The notes under the pieces are model-generated. The model searched no databases. It saw only the letters and a list, made by a program, of their open reading frames with translations, and had not been told where the DNA came from. The translations under genes were made by a program, and so were the position numbers. A DNA stretch of 64,000 bases from Tuctoria greenei (taxonomy: Eukaryota; Streptophyta; Magnoliopsida; Poales; Poaceae). The stretch lies in assembly GCA_036927565.1 (NCBI GenBank), contig JAYESD010000001.1, positions 35,377,146-35,441,145 of the forward strand. The letters are read 5' to 3'. How positions within the stretch are numbered: position 1 is the first letter of the stretch; each line of letters starts with the position of its first letter. Shown one piece after another: positions 33,826 through 43,887 of the stretch.

Positions 33826-36800
33826 TCAAGCCACACTCCGAGAATCAAGAATATTTAGCTCATTTCAGAGTTCGCAAAAACGCTTTTCATCAAGTGGCTT
33901 GGTGAATATGTCGGCCAATTGTTTTTGTGTGTTGACATGTGATATGGTTATGTCTCCTTTCATGGAATGGTCTCTCAAGAAATGATGTCTTATGTCTATG
34001 TGTTTAGTCCTAGAGTACTCAACTGGATTGTGGGCTATTTTAATGGCACTTTCATTGTCACAAAGGAGAGGAATATGGTTCATATTGTAACCGTAATCCC
34101 TTAGAGTTTGTTGCATCCAAAGAAGTTGTGCACAACAACTCACGGCTGCAACATACTCCGCTTCGGCTGTGGATAAAGCAATGGAATTTTGTTTCTTAGA
34201 TGACCAAGAAACCAAAGATCTTCCTAGGAATTGGCATGTGCCAGAGGTGCTTTTTCTATCAACTTTGCACCCGGCATAATCTGCATCGGAGTAACCAATG
34301 AGATTGAATTTGGAGCCTTTTGGGTACCAAAGACCAAGGTTGGGTGTATGAACTAAATATCTCAAGATTCTTTTTACGGCTGTCAAGTGACATTCCTTAG
34401 GGTTGGCTTGAAATCTTGCACACAAACATACACTCAACATAATATCTGGCCTAGATGCACATAAGTAAAGTAAAGATCCAATCATGGAGCGATATACCTT
34501 TTGGTCGACGCTCGGTCCATCTTCATTGAGATCCAAGTGGCCATTCGTAGCCATGGGAGTCTTTATGGGCTTTGCCTTGTCCATGCCAAACTTCTTGAGT
34601 ATGTCCTGCGTGTACTTGGTTTGGCTTATGAATGTTCCTTCCTTTTGTTGCCGCACTTGGAATCCCAAGAAGTACTTCAATTCTCCCATCATTGACATTT
34701 CAAACCTGTCTGTCATAATTCTACTAAATTCTTCACAAAAAGATTGGTTAGTTGACCCAAAAATTATGTCATCAACATAGATTTGGCAAATAAAAAGATC
34801 ATTATCTAGATTTTTCGTGAATAGTGTATAATCTACTTTGCCAATCTGAAAGCCATTATCAATTAAAAAATCTCTAAGACACTCATACCAAGCTCTAGGA
34901 GCTTGTTTGAGGCCATAGAGAGCCTTACGCAGTTTATACACGTGGTCGGGGAACTCTTTGTCTTCAAATCCGGGTGGTTGCTCCACGTACACCTCTTCCT
35001 TGATTGGTCCGTTGAGGAAGGCGCTTTTGACGTCCATTTGGTACAGCTTGAAATCATGGTGAGTAGCATATGCAAGTAATATTCTAATTGATTCAAGCCT
35101 AGCTACTGGAGCAAAAGTCTCATCGAAATCCAAACCTTCGACTTGTCAGTAACCTTTGGCCACAAGTCGTGCCTTGTTTCTTGTCACCACCCCGTGTTCG
35201 TCTTGCTTGTTGCGGAAGACCCACTTGGTGCCCACTATGTTTGCATTGGGTCTTGCCACAAGTTCCCAAACCTCGTTTCTCTTGAAGTTGTTCAACTCTT
35301 CTTGCATTGCCACCACCCAGTCCGGATCCTTCCATGCATCCTCAGTCCTGCGTGGTCCCAAAAAGGAGACAAACGAGTAATGCTCACAAAAATTAGCTAT
35401 ACGAGATCTAGTGGTTACTCCCTTTTGGATATCACCGATGATGTTGTCGATTGGGTGATCCCTTTGAGTGCGTTCGTGTACTCTTGGGTGTGGCACTTGG
35501 GGAGTTGAGTGTTGGTGATCATTTTCTTCTCCCCCTGAGTGGTTGCCCTCGTTGATTTGTTGATCATCTTCATATTCTTGTGATTGATCTTGTGTCGAGA
35601 CTCCCCCTTGATTGTTGATCTCCTCTCGTGGTTCACTTTCCTCTTGTATTTGTGACGATGACTCTTGTGGACGAACTTCGCCTAGAGCCATTCTCTTCAA
35701 TGCTTGGTAAGGAGCTTCTTCTTTACCTAATTCACATTGATCAACTTGCTCCTTTTGGGAGCCATTAGTTTCATCGAACACTACGTCACGTGCCACTTCA
35801 ACAAGTCCGGAGGCCTTGTTGAAAACATGATAGGCGTAAGTGTTCGAATCATAGCCAAGAAGGAAACCTTCATCGGACTTCGAAGCGAACTTTGAAGTCC
35901 TGGACTTCTTGTTCAAGATATAACATGGAGAGCCGAAAACTCGAAAATATGAAATGTTGGGTTTGTTACCGGTGAGTAGCTCATAAGGAGTCTTCTTGAG
36001 TAGTCGATGAAGGTAGAGTCGATTTGCGGCGTGGCAAGCGGTGTTAATCGCTTCCGCCCAAAATCGATCCGAAGTCTTGTATTCATCAAGCATTGTTCTT
36101 GCCATCTCTATGAGCGTTCGGTTCTTCCTTTCGGCGACTCCATTTTGTTGTGGAGAGTATGGTCCTGAAAATTCGTGCTTGATTCCCTCCTCATCAAGGT
36201 ACTCCTCCACTTGTATGTTCTTGAACTCCGCGCCGTTGTCGCTCCGAATACTCTTGATCGATAGTGAGAACTCGTTTTGAGCTCGCTTGAAGAATTTCTT
36301 GAGCGTTCCTTGTGTTTCTGACTTGTCATGCAAAAAGAACACCCAAGTGAAGTGGGAAAAATCATCAATAATGACTAAACCGTATTTATTACCGCTGATG
36401 CTCATGTAAGCTATTGGACCAAACAAGTCCATATGAAGTAGTTCGAGCGGTGTTGTCGTAGTCATAATGTTCTTTGCAGGATGATGTGCTCCTACTTGCT
36501 TCCCGGCTTGGCACGCGCTACAAGGCCTGTCTTTCTCAAAAACAACATCTTTCAAACCTCGGATGTGATCGCCCTTGAGGAGTTTTTGAAGATTCCTCAT
36601 ACCAACATGTGCTAGCCGTCTATGCCACAGCCAACCCATGTTGGTTTTTGCAATCAAGCATGTGTCGATTTTGGCTTTATCCTTGTTGAAGTCAACAAGG
36701 TAAAGCTTTCCCTTTAACATACCCTTGAATGCAACGGAACCATCACTCCTCCTTGAGACGGTCACACCCTCGTTAGTAAACAAGCAATTATAACCTTTGT

Positions 36801-37065
36801 CACATAATTGAGATATGGACAGCAGGTTATAATCTAAAGATTCAACATGTAGAACATGAGAAATTGTGTGTTCAGAGGATATTGCTATTTTACCGGTACC
36901 GAGCACCCTTCCTTGACTATTATCTCCGAAGTAGATGCCTTCGTTTGGGTCCTCGTTTTCTTCATATTCCACGAACATCCTCTTTTCTCCGGTCATGTGG
37001 TTGGTGCATCCACTATCTAGCACCCATTTGGATCCACCGGAGGAATAGGCCTGCAGAAACAAATT
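33826..37065 (-). pseudogene. S2 pol: protease, integrase, RT, RNase H (two nonsense codons)
   Basis: Minus-strand pol in one frame, shifted +1 relative to gag. Protease motif WVLDSGCTNHMTGEKR is at the start (about 37030). The integrase zinc region (WHRRLAHVGM, CSACQAGK) lies near 36600 and the core, with IDDFSHFTWVFF, SDNGAEFKN and NGVAERKNR, lies between 36420 and 36100. A long acidic linker follows. RT (KWVFRNKQDEHGVV, QMDVKSAFLNG, YVDDIIFGS near 34765) and RNase H (AEAEYVAAVSCC, NESAIKIAHNP) complete it. TGA interrupts the frame near 35144-35148 within VAKGY, and a second TGA at 33865-33867 precedes the natural TGA at 33826-33828. The domains are otherwise complete, so the element died recently or is mobilised in trans. 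Confidence 0.93.
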
Positions 37066-37113
37066 ATGCCTTGGTTTTAGGTACCCAAGCTTTCTTGGGT
37101 CCTTGGAGGTTAG
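37051..37113 (-). other. Candidate splice branch point and acceptor at S2 gag-pol junction
   Basis: In minus reading, CTAAC at 37113-37109 is followed about 59 nt later by TTTGTTTCTGCAG|GCC (acceptor AG at 37052-37051), just after the gag TAA. The same layout exists in S1 (CTAAC 43937-43933, TTTCTTTTTGCAG at 43887-43875) and matches the C2 acceptor at 22826. Inferred from conservation only. Confidence 0.5.
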
Positions 37114-39478
37114 TTACAATACATTTGGGCACCCACACATGGGATTTTGTGTTCCCATGGCGTGGCCCAGCATAATAAGCATAAACTTTACCAATATTGT
37201 TTCTCATTAATACATAAGAGGCATCAAAGGTTTTGAACAAGAGTTGTTGTTGTTTATGGATCGGACTAGTCTGGGTAACCGGACTTGTCCGAATGACCGG
37301 ACTTTTCCGGACCTCCACCGGACTAGTCCGGCGTTTATGAGAGTTCACATTCTTAATTTTCGAGTTACCAGGTTGTGAGGGTCCTCCCTTCACAAAGGTA
37401 ATCCTTCCCTTGTTATTCTTATGACTTCCAACATTTTGCTTTCCATCGTAAGAGTAACCAATGCCATACTTGACGTTTGGAGGTCTTTGGACCAAGTATG
37501 CACTACGTGCATAGTTGATCCTCTCCTTGTCAAATATTCCACATTGGGTAGGATTTTTATCCTTTGCGGAGGTAGACTTTTCCTTCAAGCTGATGTCGAC
37601 TTTACCACATTTGCACATATGAACAGGATTAGTTGAAGTGTGTTGAAAAGGTAGACTTGAAGAGGAGGAAGGTTCACTTAGCTTGAGTGACTAACCTTGC
37701 ACTTCAAGGATCTTGTTGACCTTGATCAGGTCATCAAGTTGATCCTTGATTGCAACGTTTGAGTTGGTTATTTCCAAACAAGTTTTCTTGCTTGAAGCTA
37801 GCTCAAGCTCTAGTGAGTTGTTTTTCTCCTTTTCAAGAACTAGAAGATTGTCAAGTTCGACATACCTCTCCTTTTGGGAGATAATCATGTCTTCTTGACG
37901 ATCAATTAGTGATTCCTTCTCAACAAGTTGGACAAGTAAAAATTTCATTTTAGCAGCAGTTTTTCTATCTAATCCAGTTAACATATCTTCATCATCACTA
38001 TCTAGTTCATCATTACTTGAGTACAAATGCATGGAAGGAGTTTTGATGTTTACCTTGCGTTTACCTTCCTTTGCCATGAGGCAAGTGGCATGTCCCTTCT
38101 TTGCACCGAGCGTGGGGAAGAGTGTGGGTTTCTTGGACGAGCTTTCAATGGCTATGCTAGCCATCTCTTCTTCATCGGATGATGAGGACTCATCATTTGA
38201 GTCCCACTCCTTTCCAATGTATGCTTGTTCAGCTTGTTTCTTCTTTTTGAAGAATTTCTTCGGTTGAGGCTTGGTTTCTTTATTCTTCTTCTTGTTGTCC
38301 TCATACGGGCAATCGATTATAAAGTGGTTATACTCACCACAATTATAGCACGCCCGCCTCATCTTCGACTTTATCCTTTCCTTGTACTTGCCTTCACCTG
38401 ATTTTGTTCCTTGTCTTTTCTTCATTATTCTTTTGAACTTTTTCATGAACAAAATCATATCCTCTTCGTCCAGCTCACTGCTTTCGTCATCGCTATCCTC
38501 CTCAAACTGTGCTTCTCTTGCTTCTTTGGATAGAGGCTTGAGTGTGGACTTTAAGGCAACTCCCTTCTTCTTGGCCGATGTGAGGTCGGCTATTTCTTTG
38601 ACGTGCTTGGCTTGTTTCTCCATCATTTCAAAATTGATGATTTTGTCAAGCAATTCATCTGGAGTCATCCTCTTGTACCCTGGACTTTCTCTGATCATAG
38701 AGCTTAGTGTGACATTGCGAGGCATAAAGGCTCTAAGGATGAGCTTTACAACCTCGTGGTCATTCCACTTCTTGCTCCCATATGATCGAACCTTGTTTAC
38801 AAGTGTCTTCAATCGGTTGTACATGTCCTGGGGAGACTCGTCTTCCTCAATTGCGAACCTTCCTAGTTCGCCCTCAATCATTACAATTTTGGCCTCCCGC
38901 ACATGCCGGTCACCTTCATGGGCTGTTTGTAGTGTGTCCCATATTTCCTTGGCAATCTCCAGTCCGTCCACCTTTGTGAATTCATCTCGACTTAGAGAGG
39001 AGGTGATCACGGCTGCGGCTTGAGCGTTTCTGTGGATGGCTTGCTCTTGACTTGGAGTGAGCTCTTCGTCGTCATCTGGGATGTCTATTCCTGTGCACAC
39101 AATATGCCATAAACTTGGGTTAAGGGAAATCAAGTGCATCTTCATATTTTGCCTCCACATGGAGTAATCACTCCCATCGAAGTGTGGGGCTTTTCCAAGA
39201 GGAATAGATAGGTAATGGCTGTTGTTTGAATTTAAACGATCATAGTTGAAAGGATATCGGGAGTAGTCGGTGTGACTACACCCCTTCTTCTTTTCTTCAA
39301 ATTTAGCTTTCCCTTTGGAAAGTGCTTTCTTTCTGAGTAGTGCTTTCAGCTCCAGCGTCTCCTCGTCATCATCATCGAAGTCTTGAATTGCTTCGAGATA
39401 CTTTTCCAGCTTTTGGTTCTTGTCTTTGTTTACTTCTTCCTGGTTGTTGATTTTCTGAGCATCTTTCATGTCCGACAT
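37064..39478 (-). pseudogene. S2 gag with coiled-coil extension (one nonsense codon)
   Basis: Minus strand, start at ATG 39476-39478 (MSDMKDAQKINN); the frame is open further upstream only through the primer site. The capsid core (PHFDGSDYSMWRQNMKMHL, EIWDTLQTAHEG) is at about 39200-38650, then a zinc knuckle CYNCGEYNHFIIDC near 38355-38310, acidic clusters, and a predicted coiled coil (KESLIDRQEDMIISQKERY) near 37920. TAG at 37691-37693 interrupts it; S1 has GAG there. The frame continues to TAA at 37064-37066 with WVPKTKA. Near 37258-37335 an in-frame block of about 28 codons made of RTSP-like repeats is present that S1 lacks; it is a cluster of the LTR palindrome. Pol begins right after the TAA in another frame. 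Confidence 0.92.
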
Positions 39479-39516
39479 GATCTCTTCGAGTGGTTGCACT
39501 CTTTCTTGAAGAACCT

Positions 39517-39528
39517 GCTCTGATACCA
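39517..39528 (-). other. Primer-binding site of S2
   Basis: TGGTATCAGAGC on the minus strand, complementary to the initiator methionine tRNA 3' end, two bases inside the 5' LTR end. Confidence 0.92.
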
Positions 39529-39530
39529 AT

Positions 39531-41092
39531 TGAATGTAGGCCTAGAGGGGGGGTGAATAGGCCTTTTTGATTTTTCTCGGTTCCTGTAACACTCAGCAAC
39601 AAGGTCAAAACCAGAGATATCGGACTAGTCCGGTAATGTGCGGACTAGTCCGGTTTTCACGGGCTAGGTTGATCAAGTTCAGACAATTTGATTGATTCGT
39701 TAATGTTTGCAGCGGAAATATAAACTTGAATCTCAATTTAATAGTTGTATGTCAGATTCTATTGTAGTTAAAGCTCTTGATCAACAATTAGACTTAAATT
39801 GAATAAAGTGAATCAAACCCTAGATTAAGTTGATCAAATTAGATGAAGAACACAAAAAGGACAAGACACACGATTTATCCCGTGGTTCGGCTACCACGAA
39901 GGCAACCTACGTCCACGTTGAGGAGCCCACAAAAGGACCGGGTCTTCTCCAACCCTTTCCTCGTCGGATCGCCACGAAGGCCAATCCTCCTCTGCTACTC
40001 ACAAGGGTAAATAACCAAGTTGAAGGGGCGTTCTCACACGTTGAGATCTCCCTTGATTACAACTCACAATGACACCAATAACACACTCAAAAATTACAAA
40101 TTGAAACGTAAGAGTGTGTTAGAGAATCAAACCAAGAGCTCAATGATGTGTGCCAAGTGTCTCTCCAATGATCTAGAAGTGATCTTCAATGGATTGATTG
40201 ATTTTGCACTTAATTTCGTGAAGAGAGATGGTTTTTGAGTCTCTTGGGAGGTGTGACGGCGCTAGGGTTCGAGAGAATGTAAAAGTGGGCCGTGCACCTC
40301 TATTTATATGGGGTTTCTAAAAGTGACCGTTAGGGTTCGGAAAGATCGGACTAGTCCGTGGTGGTCATCGGACTAGTCCGGTGTGCTGTGTGTAGCAAAC
40401 CCTAAGTGTCCAGGAATATCGGACTAGTCCGGTTGAAAACGGACTTGTCCGATTTTGCTACTGGAAATCTTCGGACTAGTCCGATTGCCATCGGACTTGT
40501 CCGGACATATGAAACCCTAAGTGTTTGGGATGACAAGTCCGCACTTGGAGGACTTGTCCGATTTAGATCAGTGTGTATATCGGACTAGTCCATGTGGACA
40601 CCGGACTTGTCCGAAGTGGATCAGAATGAATATCGGACTAGTCCGGGTCACAACGGACTTGTCCGATTTTGTGTGACTTGTGCATTGTGTTGAGGACTAG
40701 TCCGCATTGTGGAGGACTAGTCCGAAGTGGATCAGAAAGATATCGGACTAGTCCGGTGGAGACCGGACTTGTCCGATCTAGTGTAGAATGTGATATCGGA
40801 CTAGTCCGGCTGATATCGGACTAGTCCGGTCCTGTATAACTTTGTGCATTGTATGTGTGTGCTTGAAAGTGATTGAGCTCTTGGGTGTGTTTCCTTAACA
40901 CACTCTATACATAATAATCTACTATTTTCTTCTTCTTGAGCTCAAATTCACTTTGCTTCTCATTTCCCTTCTATTTGGCATTTTGCTCATTTTTCATCAT
41001 TTGCATGCATTCATCTCAACAAAAGGATTAGGATCCCAATTGCTTGTCATAAATCATCCAAAACCCACAAGGGAGTCCTAGATGCACTTTCA
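39531..41092 (-). repeat. 5' LTR of S2
   Basis: 1,562 bp, same ends and palindrome array as the 3' LTR. The motif cluster (40330-40835) lies upstream of the TATA box in the element's orientation, i.e. in U3. Confidence 0.95.
40300..40308 (-). promoter_or_regulatory. TATA box in S2 5' LTR
   Basis: TATAAATAG on the minus strand, just downstream of the palindrome array, a plausible core promoter for element RNA. Confidence 0.6.
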
Positions 41093-43887
41093 CCTACCCA
41101 GAAATTGGCAAGTACCGGAAGTGCTTTTTCTATCTACCTTGCATCCTTCATAATCTCCATCGGAGTATCCAATGAGATTGAACTTTGAACCTTTAGGGTA
41201 CCAAAGGCCTAGGTTGGGTGTATGAACTAAATGTCACAAGATCCTTTTTACGGCTGTCAAATGACATTCCTTAGGATTGATTTAAAATCTTGCACATATA
41301 CATACACTCAACATGATATCAGGCCTAGATGCACATAGATAAAGTAGAGATCCAATCATGGAACGGTATACCTTTTGATCCACGTTAGGTCCCTCTTCAT
41401 TGAGGTCTAAGTGTCCATTTGTCGCCATGGGGTCTTTATGGGCTTCACTCTCTCCATGCTAAATTTCTTGAGAATGTCTTGGGTGTACTTTGTTTGGCTT
41501 ATGAACATTCCTTCCTTTAGTTGTTTCACTTGGAATCCCAAAAAGTATCTTAGTTCTTCCATCATGGACATCTCAAATCTATCTGTCATGATTTTACTAA
41601 ATTCTTGTCAAAAAGATTTTATAGATGAACCAAATTTGATATCATCAACATAAATTTGATAAATGAATAGATCATCATCAAAGTGCTTGGTAAACAAAGT
41701 GTAATCAGCTTTACCAATTTTGAATCCATTTTCAATTAGAAAATCTCTAAGGCACTCATACCAAGCTTTAGGAGCTTGTTTGAGGCCATAGAGAGCCTTA
41801 CGCAGTTTGAATACATGGTCGGGGTACTCTTGATCTTCAAACCCAGGGGGTTGCTCCACGTACACCTCCTCCTTGATCGGTTCATTGAGGAAGGCGCTTT
41901 TGACGTCCATTTGATATAGCTTGAAATCATGGTGAGTAGCATATGCAAGTAATATACAAATTGATTCAAGCCTAGCTACGGGAGCAAAAGTCTCGTCCAA
42001 ATCCAAACCTTCGACTTGTGAGTAACCTTTGGCCACAAGTCATGCCTTGTTCCTTGTCACCACTTCGTGTTTGTCTTGCTTGTTGTGGAAGACCCATTCA
42101 GTGCCGACGATGTTGGACTTGGGTCCTTCAACAAGTTCCCATAGTTCGTTCCTCTTGAGGTTGTTCAATTCTTCTTGCATCACCATCACCCAGTCAGGAT
42201 CTCTTAATGCATCTTCAACCATGTATGGTTCTAAGGAGGATACACAAGAATAACATTCACAAAAACTAGCTATACAAGATCGAGTTGTCACTCCCTTTAG
42301 GATGTCACCAATTATGTTGTCGACGTGGTGATCTCTTTGTATGCTTTGGTGTACTCTTGGATGTGGCACTTGTGGTCTTGAATCCTCATGATTGTCATCT
42401 TCTTCGTCTCCCCCTGAATAGTTTCCCTCATAAATGTTTTGATTATCTTGATCTCCTTGAGGTTGATCTTGTGTGGAAGCTCCCCCTTGATCATTTTCCT
42501 CCGTTTGTGGTTCATCTTCTTCATTCGGATTTTGAGGTGATGCTTGTGGTCGAATATCGCCCAACGTCATTCTTCTCAATGCTTTACATGGAGCTTCCTC
42601 TTGATCTAGCACACATTGGTCAACTTCTCTACTTGAGAGCCGTTAGTTTCATTGAACACTACGTCACGTTCTACTTCAACAAGTCCAGAGGTTTTGTTGA
42701 AGACTTCGAAGTGAACTTCAAAGCCCTAGGCTTCTTGTTTAGAATATAACATTCTGAACCAAAAACTAGAAAATATGAAATAGTTGGTTTGTTACTGATG
42801 AGTAGTTCATATGAGGTTTTCTTGAGTAACCAATGAAGATGTTGTCTGTTTATAGCGTGACAAGCGGTGTTAACTGCTTCAGCCCAAAATCGGTCCAAAG
42901 TCTTGTATTCATCGAGCATTGTCTTTTCCATCTCAATGAGTCTTCGGCTCTTCCTTTCGGCTACCCCATTTTGTTGAGGAGAATATGGTGCTGAAAATCC
43001 ATTCTTTATTCCTTCCTCATCTAGATACTCCTCAACTTGAGTATTCTTGAATTATGCCCCATTGTCACTTCGTATGTTCTTGATCTTCAATGATAATTCA
43101 TGTTGAGCTCACCTGAGAAACTTCTTGAGTGTTCCTTGAGTTTCTGCCTTATCATAAAAAAAAGAAAACTCGCGTGAAGCGTGAAAAATCATCGACAATG
43201 ACTAAACCATATTTATTACCATCGATGCTTATGTAAGCAATTGGACCGAATAAGTCCATGTGGAGGAGCTCAATCGGTCTTGTTGTATTCATGACATTCT
43301 TCGCGAGATGGGGTGCTCCTACTTGCTTCCTAGATTGGCACGCGCCACAAGGCCTGTCTTCCTCAAAAACAACATCCTTCAAACCTCGGATGTGATCGCC
43401 TTTAGAAGTCTTTCTAGATTCCTCATACCAACATGTGTTAGCCATCAATGCCACAGCGAACCCATGTTAGTCTTTGCAATAAAGCATGTGTCAAGTTCGG
43501 CTTTATCTTTGTTGAAGTCAACTAGATAAAGTTTTCCCTTTAACACACTCTTGAATGCAATAGAGTTATCACTCCTTCTAGAGACGGTCACACCCTCATT
43601 AGAATAAAAAATTATAACCTTTGTCACATAGTTGAGATATGGAAAAGAGGTTATAATCTAAGGAATCAACATGTAAAACATGAGAAAGTGTATGTTGTGA
43701 TGAAATTGCAATTTTACTGGTACCTAGCACCGTTCCTTGACTATTATCACCAAAATAGATGCCTTCGCTTGAGTCTTCATTTTGTTCATACTCCATGGAC
43801 ATTTTTCTTTATCCAGTCATGTGATTTGTGCATCCACTATCTAGCATCCATTTTGCTCCACCAGATGAATAAGCCTGCAAAAAGAAA
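41093..43887 (-). pseudogene. S1 pol: protease to RT, heavily degraded
   Basis: Minus strand. Recognisable pieces in order: protease-side text (GIYFGDNSQGTVLG, about 43755), integrase zinc region and core (DRPCGACQSRKQVGA near 43360; VDDFSRF near 43190; a piece at 42931-42671), acidic linker (42612-42240), and RT (42036-41608, with QMDVKSAFLN and KALYGLKQAPKAW; YVDD kept near 41640). The RT end (41589-41407) and the CQFLGR segment abut the S2 junction. At least five frameshifts or stops separate the pieces. Its remaining end is at 29272-28899. Confidence 0.88.

Larger units (their letters stand above)
29273..41092 (-). mobile_element. Complete Sirevirus-type copia element S2 with accessory ORF
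   Basis: 11,820 bp, minus strand, flanked by the perfect target duplication CCTAC (29268-29272 and 41093-41097) within S1 pol. Order in its own direction: LTR, primer site, gag, pol, palindrome-rich spacer, accessory ORF, polypurine tracts, LTR. The two LTRs differ at about twenty positions in 1.56 kb by eye, so it is a young insertion. RT text such as GFQVRQQKEGTFISQTKYTQ resembles grass Sireviruses of the Opie/Ji type. Confidence 0.96.

Noticed and set aside
33865..35133. Treating the S2 RT-RNase H frame as a separate gene
   Set aside because: It is in the same frame as the upstream protease-integrase part and is separated from it only by one TGA.
39517..39528. Possible tRNA genes at TGGTATCAGAGC sites
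   Set aside because: Only the 12-base primer-site complement is present, with no tRNA fold around it; all occurrences sit next to LTR ends.
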